Source: Cognatundibacterium griseum (GTDB taxonomy: Bacteria; Pseudomonadota; Gammaproteobacteria; Burkholderiales; Burkholderiaceae_D). From it: 64,000 bases of DNA. This document shows positions 54,078 through 62,570 of this stretch, in pieces. A program made the position numbers and the translations under genes. Positions within the stretch are counted from its first letter, which is position 1. Every line of letters starts with the position of its first letter. The stretch spans positions 248,001 to 312,000 of the forward strand of contig NZ_JACOGC010000004.1 in NCBI RefSeq assembly GCF_014284195.1, read 5' to 3'. A model generated the notes under the pieces. It did no database searches. It was not told the origin of the DNA and saw only the letters and a program-made list of their open reading frames with translations.

Positions 54078-55004
54078 TCAGCGCTGGCTGATCAGAACAC
54101 CGGATTCCAGCCGCGCAGCGCCGGCACGCACCAGTTCAGCGGCAATCTGCTCCACCAGATCGTGTTCCGGTAAATCCAGCTGCCGGGCGGCGGCCTGCAT
54201 CAGACGACTTTGCCTCAGCTGCTGCCGGACCACGTCAAAGCTGATGGCACGCTGCTCCAGCAACAAAAATGCCAGCAGCACCTTGATGGCGTTGCGGGCA
54301 TTGCGCCGGGTATCTGCCGCCAGAAAATCGACCCGGCTCTGCGCCCTCGCCAGCGCGCCCCGCACATCGGTGAAAGGCGCCCCGTGACCGGGAATCACCA
54401 GCCGCACATCCAGCTCACGGATAGTCTGCAAAATCGCAGCCTGCTCCGCAAAACCCGATTCACCTTCCAGCTCAGGAAAAATCACACCGAAGCCGTTTTC
54501 CCACAATGCGTCGGCGGAAATCAGCAACGCCTGCTCGGGACAATACAAAATCATGGAATGCGGATCGTGTCCCGGCGCGCTGAGCACCTGCCACGTCAGA
54601 TCACCCAGCCTGAGCACATCACCATGCGCGATGCAGCCATCATGCCGGAAACGTTCGCACTGTTGCCCGGTGGAGGCATACGGCAGACGGTCTTCGTCCC
54701 AGTCGGCCACGGCACTGGCCTCCTGTACCGGAACCAGCGTGCGGCAGGCGTAATGCCGCTGCAGCAAAGCATTGCCGCCACAGTGATCGGAATGCAGATG
54801 GGTGTTGATCAGCAAGTCCAGCGGCCGCCCCTGCAGCGCATGCCGGACCAGCGCCAGCGTCTGCTCTGCATGGCTCAGATAACCGGAATCGACCAGCGCG
54901 GTGTCGTCCCTCCCCATAAACAAAATGTTATTGGAAGACAGCCAGCCCCGTTCAAACACCCGCATGCTGGCAGGAAGAACGATAGCGGTATCCGGAGCAG
55001 TCAT
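54078..55004 (-). CDS. Metallo-beta-lactamase-fold hydrolase
   Basis: The 308-residue protein has the MBL zinc motif NTHLHSDHCGGN (about 66–77), further ligands in APGHDPHSMILY and VIPGHGAPF, and a C-terminal helical domain (about 215–305). Substrate unknown; relatives include glyoxalase II-like thioesterases and lactonases. It forms a minus-strand cluster with the DUF1289 gene 15 bases upstream. No signal peptide. Confidence 0.85.
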   Translation of the reverse strand: MTAPDTAIVLPASMRVFERGWLSSNNILFMGRDDTALVDSGYLSHAEQTLALVRHALQGRPLDLLINTHLHSDHCGGNALLQRHYACRTLVPVQEASAVADWDEDRLPYASTGQQCERFRHDGCIAHGDVLRLGDLTWQVLSAPGHDPHSMILYCPEQALLISADALWENGFGVIFPELEGESGFAEQAAILQTIRELDVRLVIPGHGAPFTDVRGALARAQSRVDFLAADTRRNARNAIKVLLAFLLLEQRAISFDVVRQQLRQSRLMQAAARQLDLPEHDLVEQIAAELVRAGAARLESGVLISQR

Positions 55005-55019
55005 GGTATGCGGTGGAAG

Positions 55020-55226
55020 TTAAAACATGCGCTGGCGGATCAGTCGCCAGAGGCGCAATTTTTCCTGATCGGCCGCGGTACTCCAGCGGGTGATTTCTTC
55101 TATCGTGCGGAAACAGCCGGAACACCAGGCTTTTTCCTGATCCATGCGGCAAATGCCGACGCAGGGCGAGGGCACGGGCACGCCATCTGCATGCACATCG
55201 GGATCAAATTCCGTCAAAATACTCAT
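55020..55226 (-). CDS. DUF1289 small cysteine-motif protein
   Basis: This 68-residue protein has the DUF1289 pattern SPCVGICRMDQEKAWCSGCF followed by RTIEEITRWS. Four cysteines (C..C, C..C) suggest a metal site. The family is common in proteobacteria and of unknown function. It lies 14 bases downstream of the YbaK gene. Confidence 0.9.
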   Translation of the reverse strand: MSILTEFDPDVHADGVPVPSPCVGICRMDQEKAWCSGCFRTIEEITRWSTAADQEKLRLWRLIRQRMF

Positions 55227-55240
55227 CCATCATCCTGTCT

Positions 55241-55741
55241 TCAGTGACTCGCCACATCGGCCACCGGCGCACCAGTCATGGCAACCAGCTGTTGCGGCGT
55301 CAGACTGAACACCGCATGCGGATGACCGGCAGCAGCCCAAACTTTTTCAAACTGCAGCAAATCCTGATCGATCAGCATGACCGTATTGCCGACATGACCG
55401 ACCGGACATACGCCGCCGATCGCATAGCCAATTTTTTCACGTACGAAGCGTGCGTCAGCTTTGGACAAAGGGCCGACCAGCGCGGCGACTTTCTGTTCAT
55501 CGACCCGGTTTGCACCGCTTGCCACCACCATCACGGCAGCATCATCACCGGTCCGGCGAAACACGATTGATTTGGCGATTTCCGCCACGCTGCAACCCAG
55601 CCCTGCGGCAGCTTCGGCAGAGGTGCGGCCGGTTTCCGGCAGCATCACGACCGGATATTCATGGCCCATTGCCTGCAGTAAATCCGCCACACGGCGGGCG
55701 GTTTCCGGAAGTGATTGTCCGGCGGATATGTGTTCTGGCAT
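55241..55741 (-). CDS. YbaK/EbsC-type aminoacyl-tRNA deacylase
   Basis: The 166-residue deacylase domain has AKSIVFRR with the catalytic lysine and the YAIGGVCPVGH block. Relatives hydrolyse mischarged Cys-tRNA(Pro) or Ala-tRNA(Pro) as free-standing editing factors. The ATG at 55741 is preferred; the open frame continues 68 codons upstream but with non-YbaK sequence. It heads the YbaK–DUF1289–MBL cluster. Confidence 0.9.
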   Translation of the reverse strand: MPEHISAGQSLPETARRVADLLQAMGHEYPVVMLPETGRTSAEAAAGLGCSVAEIAKSIVFRRTGDDAAVMVVASGANRVDEQKVAALVGPLSKADARFVREKIGYAIGGVCPVGHVGNTVMLIDQDLLQFEKVWAAAGHPHAVFSLTPQQLVAMTGAPVADVASH

Positions 55742-55830
55742 CTCTGTTTTTCCTGAATGAAGGACAGATAAAACCCTGTCCGGCTCTGGTTCTGCAGAAC
55801 ATTTATAACACAGCACCGGACAGCCTGCAG

Positions 55831-56157
55831 TCAGCCGCCCCAGCTTGCCAGCAATTCCGCATGTTCGGGTGGAAAATCCAGACATTTCAGACCGGCGCGG
55901 TATTCGCTGCCGCTCAGTATTGTGTAGATGAAGGTCGCCTTGCACACCACCTGAGTGCGGGCCGAGGCATCGCGCGGACTCGGTACTTCCATCATCATCT
56001 GATAGTCCTGTTTTTCTTTCAGCATGACCCCCACCTGCATCTGAATTCCGGCGGCAGAGAAATTAACGATTTTGGCGGGGACAATCCTGCCTGGAACAAC
56101 CTGAACAGCGGCACGCCATGAGACAGCAAGGCGCAGATTAATACGGGAATCACTCAT
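55831..56157 (-). CDS. PilZ domain c-di-GMP-binding protein
   Basis: The 108-residue protein is essentially one PilZ domain. The c-di-GMP motif RxxxR is seen at Arg5–Arg9 (RINLR) and NxSxxG at 32–37 (NFSAAG). It could act as a c-di-GMP effector for the diguanylate cyclase at 38213–39682 or others. The ATG at 56157 is preferred to one three codons earlier. Confidence 0.85.
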   Translation of the reverse strand: MSDSRINLRLAVSWRAAVQVVPGRIVPAKIVNFSAAGIQMQVGVMLKEKQDYQMMMEVPSPRDASARTQVVCKATFIYTILSGSEYRAGLKCLDFPPEHAELLASWGG

Positions 56158-56261
56158 AAAACACAACCATCACAGCAAACACAGCAAAAATAAGCAGACA
56201 TCAGAATCAACATCCGATTGTAACAATGAAACAGAAAAAACTCAGGTACCCCGACAGGCCG

Positions 56262-57551
56262 TCATACCGCGCCAGATTGCCGATTCTGCAAATAAGCGAT
56301 GACCGATCCGGCCACCATCCTGCCGCTGGCAAAACAGGCGGTCAGCAGGTAACCGCCTGTCGGCGCTTCCCAGTCCAGCATTTCGCCGGCACAGAACACA
56401 CCGGGGCAGGCTTGCAGCATCCCGTCCGATTGCATTGCGGAAAACTGCACGCCGCCGGCGCTGCTGATGGCTTCATCAATCGGTCGCGTCGCCTGCAAAG
56501 ACAGCGGCAGATGCTTGATGTGCCGCGCCAGCACATCCGTTGCCGGCGACTGCTGCTGGAACTTTCCCAGCACCTCGTGGAGTAAAGCCGCCTTGAGCGG
56601 ATCCAGTCCTAGCCTGCTCTGCAGGAAACTCGTCCAGGAACGTGATCCGCGGCCGCTGGCCAGCGCCTGGGCCACCCAGTCAGGACTGCGGTCCGGCAGC
56701 AGATCCAGCTCCAGCACTGTCTGGCCGCTGGTATGAATCTGTTCCCGCAAAGCTGAAGACAGCGCATAAATCAGGCTGCCTTCCACACCGCTCTCCGTGA
56801 TCACAAATTGCCCTTGCCGCATCGGTGCGGCACCACCCTGCACCCGCGCCGCGACCGTCAGCACCGGATGTCCGGCGAAACGGTGGCGGAAAAAATCACT
56901 CCATGGCCGCTCAAAACCACAATTCGCCGGCTGCAACTGCGCTACCGCAACACCACGCTGGCGCAGCCACGGCACCCAGGCACCGTCAGAACCCAGCCGT
57001 GCCCAGCTGCCGCCACCGAGCGCCAGCACAACCGCGTCGGCCTGTAACAATTGCTCACCTTCGGGTGTGGTAAAGCGGAAAAATTCTCCCGTCGGGTCCC
57101 AGCCCTGCCAGCGATGCCGCATATGAAAACGGACACCCTGCGTGCGCAGCCGGTGCAGCCAGGCGCGCAGCAGCGGGGCCGCTTTCATATCGGTGGGGAA
57201 AACGCGTCCTGAGCTGCCGACAAAAGTTGCGACACCCAGCCCTTGCGCCCAGGCGCGCAGCGCATCTGCATCAAACGCTTCAATCATGCCGCGCAATTGC
57301 TCCGCCCGTTCGCCATAGCGTGCCATGAAAGCAGGAAACGGCTCGGAATGCGTGAGATTCATGCCGCCTTTTCCTGCCAGTAAAAACTTGCGCCCGACCG
57401 AGGCCATGGCGTCATACAGATCCACGCTCAGTCCGGCAGCCGACAAGACTTCCGCCGCCATCAGACCCGCCGGGCCGCCGCCGATGATCATCACGCGCAC
57501 AGCAGACGGCGCAGAAGCATGGTGACCGGCAGGAACAGACAATATAGGCAT
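56262..57551 (-). CDS. BaiN/HI0933-type FAD-dependent oxidoreductase
   Basis: The 429-residue flavoprotein has an N-terminal FAD-binding motif VMIIGGGPAGLMAAEVLSAA (about residue 19 on), KFLLAGKGGMNLTHSEPF and the C-terminal CAGEMLDWEAPTGGYLLTAC, all typical of the HI0933/TIGR03862 group. Function unknown. The ATG at 57551 is chosen by the domain start; the frame is open to 57701 but the extra 50 residues do not look conserved. No strong ribosome binding site. Confidence 0.87.
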   Translation of the reverse strand: MPILSVPAGHHASAPSAVRVMIIGGGPAGLMAAEVLSAAGLSVDLYDAMASVGRKFLLAGKGGMNLTHSEPFPAFMARYGERAEQLRGMIEAFDADALRAWAQGLGVATFVGSSGRVFPTDMKAAPLLRAWLHRLRTQGVRFHMRHRWQGWDPTGEFFRFTTPEGEQLLQADAVVLALGGGSWARLGSDGAWVPWLRQRGVAVAQLQPANCGFERPWSDFFRHRFAGHPVLTVAARVQGGAAPMRQGQFVITESGVEGSLIYALSSALREQIHTSGQTVLELDLLPDRSPDWVAQALASGRGSRSWTSFLQSRLGLDPLKAALLHEVLGKFQQQSPATDVLARHIKHLPLSLQATRPIDEAISSAGGVQFSAMQSDGMLQACPGVFCAGEMLDWEAPTGGYLLTACFASGRMVAGSVIAYLQNRQSGAV

Positions 57552-57956
57552 AGCGGCTGGCTGTGTCGTTGTGGCAGATTCAGTCCCGGACTGAACAGGC
57601 AATGGTTGAAAAGAAATCGGGGCGTCATCATACGACGGATCGGTGATGGACAGGCAGAATTCAGCGCAATTATTCCATATTGATGCCAGTATCCATCCCA
57701 CCGCCGGACAGACGACAGTCTGGCCGATGAGGATATTTTTCTCAGTCCGCGAACCGTTTTGCCTTCATGCCGCCTCTTATGCACAACCAGCTCCAGCCGG
57801 CATTTCCAAACCGGTCGTGTGCCGCTGATTGACGGCGCTCAATCACTGGTCATTCAGCAGTCATACGCCGGTCTGATTTACCGTCTATATTGTGAGCAGC
57901 AGGCTCGCCAGGCTGTATTCCGGTTAATTTTTTGTTCACCCACGAAAAGGATTTCC
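57552..57956. other. Intergenic region between flavoprotein and secreted-protein genes
   Basis: In this 405-base divergent gap I see only alternative upstream starts of both genes and no other coding sequence, terminator or obvious promoter. If the flavoprotein really starts at 57701 the gap shrinks to about 255 bases. Confidence 0.5.
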
Positions 57957-58475
57957 ATGACAAATACACTCCGTTTTTCCGGCCTCCGCGCCCTGATCCT
58001 GTCTGTTGCGGCGCTGGCTGCAGGCACTGCAGCAGCGGAATCGCTGAATGTGCAGGCCACCATGATTCCGAAAGAACAGATCAGGCTGGACTTTAAAGAC
58101 GGCTCCGGTCACTTCGTGCTGATGGTGCGCCGTGAGGGACAGGCCAGCGGCACCGGCCTGCTGGATGGCGCGCAGATCGTTGAATATGGCCGCCATGACA
58201 TCGTGCCGGGCGTCGCCGGCGACCCGAGCGGCTATCTGGTGGTGACGAAAGGCGAAGGCAATGTCGCTTATCTCAAATGGACGGTGCGTGCCGTGTTCCT
58301 GCCCGGCAAGGACGGCAAACCGGAAATCCATGATAACGGCTTCTGGGAAGTGGTTTCCGGTACCGGCAATTTCAAAGGACTCAAAGGCGCCGGCACCCTG
58401 CATATCAAATCAGTCAACCCGACTGACCGCGTCTTTATTCTGGATGGCGAAATCAGTGCCGCCCGCCAGCCATAA
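57957..58475 (+). CDS. Secreted protein of unknown family, beta-rich
   Basis: The 172-residue protein has a signal peptide MTNTLRFSGLRALILSVAAL followed by AAGTAAAE (cleavage near 27). The mature part is beta-rich with regular Gly turns (GSGHFVLMVRREG, GYLVVTKGEGNVAYLKWTV, FWEVVSGTGNFKGLKGAGTL), suggesting a small barrel such as an allene-oxide-cyclase-like or lipocalin-like fold. AAAAGGA precedes the ATG. I cannot name the family. It is followed 11 bases later by the GDCCVxC gene. Confidence 0.7.
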   Translation: MTNTLRFSGLRALILSVAALAAGTAAAESLNVQATMIPKEQIRLDFKDGSGHFVLMVRREGQASGTGLLDGAQIVEYGRHDIVPGVAGDPSGYLVVTKGEGNVAYLKWTVRAVFLPGKDGKPEIHDNGFWEVVSGTGNFKGLKGAGTLHIKSVNPTDRVFILDGEISAARQP

Positions 58476-58486
58476 GGAAAAACGCC

Positions 58487-58723
58487 ATGATATCCGCCCA
58501 CATGCAGACCCATTCCAGCCTGACCTGCCCGGTGTGCGGCCATGCCGAATTGCTTGAAATGCCCACCGCATCCTGCCAGTTTTTCCATGAATGCAGCGCC
58601 TGCCATGCGGTGCTGCGCCCCCTGCCCGGCGACTGCTGCGTATTCTGCAGTTTTGGCAGCGTAAAGTGCCCGCCGGTGCAGGACAGGGAATCATGCTGTC
58701 ATCCTGCAGCAGAAAAAACATGA
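58487..58723 (+). CDS. GDCCVxC domain protein, small cysteine-rich
   Basis: The 78-residue protein has TCPVCGH near residue 14, CSACH near 37, then GDCCVFCSFGSVKCPPVQ (48–65), the GDCCVxC signature, and SCC near the end. Such proteins are thought to bind metal and often lie near heavy-metal or mercury resistance genes; none is next to it here. AAGGAAAAACGCC precedes the ATG. Confidence 0.85.
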   Translation: MISAHMQTHSSLTCPVCGHAELLEMPTASCQFFHECSACHAVLRPLPGDCCVFCSFGSVKCPPVQDRESCCHPAAEKT

Positions 58724-58768
58724 ATACCTGGGGGAATCTCCATATTCCGCTCAACTCATCAGGAAACA

Positions 58769-59617
58769 TTGCGCATCGTGCATGAACCCTTAGATCATCT
58801 GCTGAATTATTTTTCCCTGCGTGCCGGTGTTTTTTACACTGGCAATATCTGTGGTTTACATGATTTTGAACGTGATCAGACACATGGGCATCTGCATCTG
58901 ATCAAAAATGGTCCGGTTCAGTTGCTTGAATCCGGTCAGCCCGCCATCACGATTCTTCAGCCTGCCCTGTTATTTTTACCCAGACCCGAAAAACACAGGT
59001 TACTGGCGAATGACCGTGCGGGTGCCGACGTAGTCTGCGCCAGCATTGTGCTGGGCAACAGCGTTCATCAACCGATCTCAGACTCGCTGCCCGACCGGGT
59101 GCTGATTGCACTGGATCAGATACCCGGTATCAACGCGATTCTGGCATGGATGTTTGAAGAAGCTTTTGAAAACCGCAGTGGGCGACAAGCTATCCTCGAC
59201 AAACTCTGCGAAATTCTGATCATCAGGATGCTGCGCTACTGCCTGGAACGAGGTGTGATCGCTGGCGGCACGCTTGCCGGGCTGGCAGACCCTCAGTTAT
59301 CAAAAGCACTCGAAGCGATCCACCAGAATCCCGGGCTGGACTGGACAGTCGCCGTCCTGGCAACCAGAGCGGGTATGTCTCGCGCACGCTTTGCCGATCG
59401 TTTCCACCAAGTTGTCGGTAAACCACCCGCCGACTATCTGACATCCTTTCGTATCATGCTGGCACAACGTCTGCTGGCGCGTGGCCGCCCGGTCAAAGCG
59501 GTGGCACTGGACGTCGGTTACGGCAGTTCCAGCGCATTACACCATGCCTTTGTGCGGAAACTCGGTATGTCACCGTCAGATTGGCTGAAAGCACAGTCTG
59601 ACATGCATGAAAAATGA
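58769..59617 (+). CDS. AraC family transcriptional regulator
   Basis: The 282-residue regulator has an N-terminal cupin_6-type domain (about 5–175, with the HGHLHLIKNGPVQLL and LPRPEKHRL strands) and a C-terminal AraC double helix-turn-helix (about 185–280: LATRAGMSRARFADRFHQVV and ALDVGYGSSSALHHAFVRKL). There is no in-frame ATG at the front; TTG at 58769 or GTG at 58778 must serve, with AGGAAA just upstream. Probable targets are the adjacent CMD-family gene or the GDCCVxC gene. Confidence 0.88.
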   Translation: MRIVHEPLDHLLNYFSLRAGVFYTGNICGLHDFERDQTHGHLHLIKNGPVQLLESGQPAITILQPALLFLPRPEKHRLLANDRAGADVVCASIVLGNSVHQPISDSLPDRVLIALDQIPGINAILAWMFEEAFENRSGRQAILDKLCEILIIRMLRYCLERGVIAGGTLAGLADPQLSKALEAIHQNPGLDWTVAVLATRAGMSRARFADRFHQVVGKPPADYLTSFRIMLAQRLLARGRPVKAVALDVGYGSSSALHHAFVRKLGMSPSDWLKAQSDMHEK

Positions 59618-59769
59618 CACAACAGGTAAAACCGAGACGCCGGGACAAGATTCTGAGACGCTGAAACATCCTGACAGCGCCCTGACTCTTTACCATACAG
59701 TGAGGCTGATCAATAGCAATGCCAGATCAGCGGTTACGTCATCACTCATTCCATATCAAGGAGCCGTCC

Positions 59770-60330
59770 ATGTCATATCTTCAAACCCTTACTGCCGTTG
59801 ACCACGCTTTAGCACAAGGCCAGCAAAAAGAAATGCTGGATACTGCGCGTCAGCAAGTCGGCTTCATTCCGAACATGTATGCCAATATGGTCAATGCTCC
59901 GGCCGTCCTGAGTACATACCTGCACGGTTATGGCCTGTTCCGGGGTGAATCAGGTTTTACACCTGCCGAGCAGGAAACCGTGTTTCTGGCAGTCAGCCAG
60001 GTCAATGGCTGCAGCTACTGTACCGCAGCGCACAGCATGATCGCTGACAAAGTATCCGGCGTCCCGGCTGCGGTACTCAGCGCCATCCGCCAGGGCACAC
60101 CGATTCCGGATCACAAGCTGGCTGCGCTCTATGCACTGACGCAGGAAATGGTGCGTACCAATGGCCGTCCTGCTGATGAAAAGCTTACAGCATTTCTGCA
60201 TGCTGGCTACCAGGAGCAGCACATCCTTTATATTGTCCTGGCAATTGCCGTCAAAGTGCTGAGCAATTATTCCAACCATGCTTTTGGAACACAGGTCGAT
60301 GATCGTTTTGCTGCTTACAAAATCGAATGA
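59770..60330 (+). CDS. Carboxymuconolactone decarboxylase/AhpD-like protein
   Basis: The 186-residue protein has the alkylhydroperoxidase-like core with the CxxC site in VNGCSYCTAAHSMIADK, typical of peroxidase-related CMD proteins, which reduce peroxides with a thiol pair and a downstream His. AAGGAGCCGTCC precedes the ATG. AraC regulators commonly sit next to such genes, and it lies 152 bases after one here. Confidence 0.9.
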   Translation: MSYLQTLTAVDHALAQGQQKEMLDTARQQVGFIPNMYANMVNAPAVLSTYLHGYGLFRGESGFTPAEQETVFLAVSQVNGCSYCTAAHSMIADKVSGVPAAVLSAIRQGTPIPDHKLAALYALTQEMVRTNGRPADEKLTAFLHAGYQEQHILYIVLAIAVKVLSNYSNHAFGTQVDDRFAAYKIE

Positions 60331-60353
60331 GTGATTCCTGGTAATTTTGTACG

Positions 60354-60391
60354 GCAACCGCAGTCCGTCCGCAACGACGGACTGCGGTTGC
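60354..60391. terminator. Bidirectional hairpin between the AhpD-like gene and the sensor kinase gene
   Basis: A perfect 16-bp stem (60354–60369 with 60376–60391) with a six-base loop lies between convergent genes, two bases beyond the kinase stop on the minus strand and 24 after the AhpD-like stop. T tracts are weak on both sides, but the stem is long enough to terminate or block read-through. Confidence 0.65.
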
Positions 60392-60393
60392 AC

Positions 60394-61779
60394 TCAGTTT
60401 TCCGGTGAATATGCGTCAAACAGCACGCACACCGACAGACCGCGTCCGTGCAGCCCCTGTTGCAATGACAGTCTGGCCTGATGGGTGTCGGCGATGTTTT
60501 TTACAATCGACAGACCCAGCCCGCTGCCCGGTGTGTTGGCATCGGATAAGCGGAAAAACCGTTCAAAGACCCGTTCGCGCATCTCTTCCGGAATCCCGAT
60601 CCCGTCGTCGGCGATCTGCAGACAGACCTGATCGTCCTGCCTGCTGCAGGACAGCTGCACCTGTCCGCCGGCCGGGGTGTAGCGCAATGCGTTATCCATC
60701 AGGTTGCGGAACAGGATCAGCAGGCTGTCGCGGTCCATCCGCACCAGCGCCGTCTGCAAACTGGCGTCGAGCCGGATACCTGCTTTGTCCGCCTGCTGCT
60801 GCCATGCCGGTAATTCATCGCGCAGCAAACTCGCCAGATCCTGCGGCAGCATTGGCAAATGCTTGTCGTAGGGTGGCTCCAGCCGCGCCAGCGTCATCAG
60901 CTGGCCGACCAGACGGGTGGCACGGTCGATGCTGGCGGTCAGGCCGGCGAGCGCTTCTTCGCGGTCCTGCTGGTTACGGGTTTTCTGGATCACCTGCAGA
61001 TTGGTCTTGATGGCAGCCAGCGGCGTACGCAATTCATGGGCTGCGTCCGAAGTGAAACGCTGCTCGCGTTCACGGCTCTGGGTGACGCGCTCAAACAGGC
61101 GGTTCAGCGCATGCAACAGGGGCTGCACTTCGTCCGGCGCATCTGCCAGGCGCAATTGCCGCAGATCGTTCGGCATGCGCTGCGCCACGTCGTCCGTGAC
61201 CTGCCGCAGGCTGCGAAATACGCGATTCACCAGCCACCAGAGGCCGGCAACCAGCAACGGTACGATCAGCAGCACAAACAGCAGCAGCTTGTAGGCAAAA
61301 CGGCCGCTGATTTCTTTGCGGTGGCTGCTCGGCTCCACCACCTGAATCTGCAGATTATGCGCACTGTCCCAGCTGGTATAGCTGCGCCATTGCTGGTTGT
61401 TCATCCTGATCCAGCCGAAACCTTCGCTGCCCTCGCCGTCTGTGACGAAAGGGGTTTCCGGCGCGCCGGTGTTTTTATAGATCAGATGATGCTGCCCGTC
61501 CCAGACCTGAAACAGCAGGTACTGGTTATGTTTCTGATTATTGGATTCCGCCAGCGCCGGAGCGGTGCGCCCGGCATGTTCGGCGAGTTCATGGTTCGCC
61601 AGCGACAGCAGCAGATGCGCGGTTTCGGCCAGCGACTGGTCAAACAGCTCGCGGCTTTCGGTATCGGCATCCAGATACACCACCACGGCGCTGAAACACC
61701 AGACTGTGACCGTGAGTGACAGCACCAGCCCAAGCAGGGTGCGGCGCAGGGACCAGCCTGCCGCTTCAGCGCGCATCAT
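60394..61779 (-). CDS. Sensor histidine kinase, QseC/PmrB-like
   Basis: The 461-residue inner-membrane kinase has membrane helices at 13–35 and 163–184, a periplasmic sensor domain between them, a HAMP region, HisKA with His248 in AAHELRTPLAAI and HATPase_c with NLMDNALRYTPAGG and GSGLGLSIV. It phosphorylates the response regulator whose gene overlaps it by four bases. Ligand unknown; proximity to an RND heavy-metal-type pump suggests metal or envelope stress. Confidence 0.93.
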   Translation of the reverse strand: MMRAEAAGWSLRRTLLGLVLSLTVTVWCFSAVVVYLDADTESRELFDQSLAETAHLLLSLANHELAEHAGRTAPALAESNNQKHNQYLLFQVWDGQHHLIYKNTGAPETPFVTDGEGSEGFGWIRMNNQQWRSYTSWDSAHNLQIQVVEPSSHRKEISGRFAYKLLLFVLLIVPLLVAGLWWLVNRVFRSLRQVTDDVAQRMPNDLRQLRLADAPDEVQPLLHALNRLFERVTQSREREQRFTSDAAHELRTPLAAIKTNLQVIQKTRNQQDREEALAGLTASIDRATRLVGQLMTLARLEPPYDKHLPMLPQDLASLLRDELPAWQQQADKAGIRLDASLQTALVRMDRDSLLILFRNLMDNALRYTPAGGQVQLSCSRQDDQVCLQIADDGIGIPEEMRERVFERFFRLSDANTPGSGLGLSIVKNIADTHQARLSLQQGLHGRGLSVCVLFDAYSPEN

Positions 61780-62456
61780 GGCTGCCCCTCGCCAGCCGGG
61801 ATTTTGTCGATCACATAACCGACGGCATGAATGGTGCGGATCAGTTCCTTGCCAAGCTTTTTCCGCAGATGATGTATATGCACCTGAATCGCATTACTTT
61901 CGATTTCCTCTCCCCAGCTGTACAGCGTTTCTTCCAGCTGTTCGCGGGTCAGCACCTGGCCTGTGTGTTCCAGCAGCATCCGCAAGACGCCGAATTCCTT
62001 GACCGTCAGAGGTACGGACTGGCCATGCAGGCTGACCTGCCGGGCCGCCATATCCATCGCCAGCGCACCGTGCTGCAGCACTTCATGCGCCCGTCCGTGC
62101 GCACGCCGGCAGGCCGAGCGGATACGGGCCGTCAGCTCATCCAGATCAAACGGCTTGATGATGAAGTCATCGGCGCCGGCATCCAGCCCGGCGATGCGGT
62201 CGGGAATCTGGTCGCGCGCGGTCACGATCAGCACCGGATTGGTAAAACCGCTCTGGCGCAATTCGCGCAGCAAAACCATGCCGTCCGCTTGCGGCAGACC
62301 GAGATCAAGCAGCACGCAGGCATAGTCATGCGACCTGAGCGCAGACCGTGCGCTATCGGCAGTCTGCACCCAGTCGGTGGCATAGCTGGACAGATCCAGC
62401 CCCATCTGCGTGGCGCGTCCCAGTTGCGGATCATCTTCGACCAGTAATACACGCAC
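61776..62456 (-). CDS. OmpR-family response regulator, QseB/PmrA-like
   Basis: The 226-residue regulator has a receiver with Asp51 in CVLLDLGLPQADG and acidic pair LLVEDD, and a winged-helix DNA-binding domain (about 130–220; LLEHTGQVLTREQLEE, IQVHIHHLRKKLG). It starts at GTG with AGGAG ten bases ahead. Members of this subgroup bind TTAAG direct repeats, and one is present at 62511–62527, in the divergent region to the RND operon. Confidence 0.94.
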   Translation of the reverse strand: MRVLLVEDDPQLGRATQMGLDLSSYATDWVQTADSARSALRSHDYACVLLDLGLPQADGMVLLRELRQSGFTNPVLIVTARDQIPDRIAGLDAGADDFIIKPFDLDELTARIRSACRRAHGRAHEVLQHGALAMDMAARQVSLHGQSVPLTVKEFGVLRMLLEHTGQVLTREQLEETLYSWGEEIESNAIQVHIHHLRKKLGKELIRTIHAVGYVIDKIPAGEGQP

Positions 62457-62510
62457 GGACTTTTCTCCTGATATGGCTGTTGCGAATGCAATGCATTGTA
62501 ACTGCCGGTT

Positions 62511-62527
62511 GTTAAGAAGTTCTTAAG
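62511..62527 (+). promoter_or_regulatory. PmrA/QseB-type regulator box
   Basis: GTTAAG, five bases, CTTAAG: direct TTAAG repeats at the spacing bound by PmrA/QseB-type regulators. The downstream half ends ten bases before a possible -10 (CAGAAT, 62538–62543) for the RND operon, so it would occupy the -35 position as for a class II activator. The minus strand reads CTTAAG-N5-CTTAAC, so it could also serve the regulator's own promoter. Confidence 0.55.
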
Positions 62528-62570
62528 TTCTTCCGCTCAGAATAGCCCCCATTCCAAAGTGGAGCTTTGC

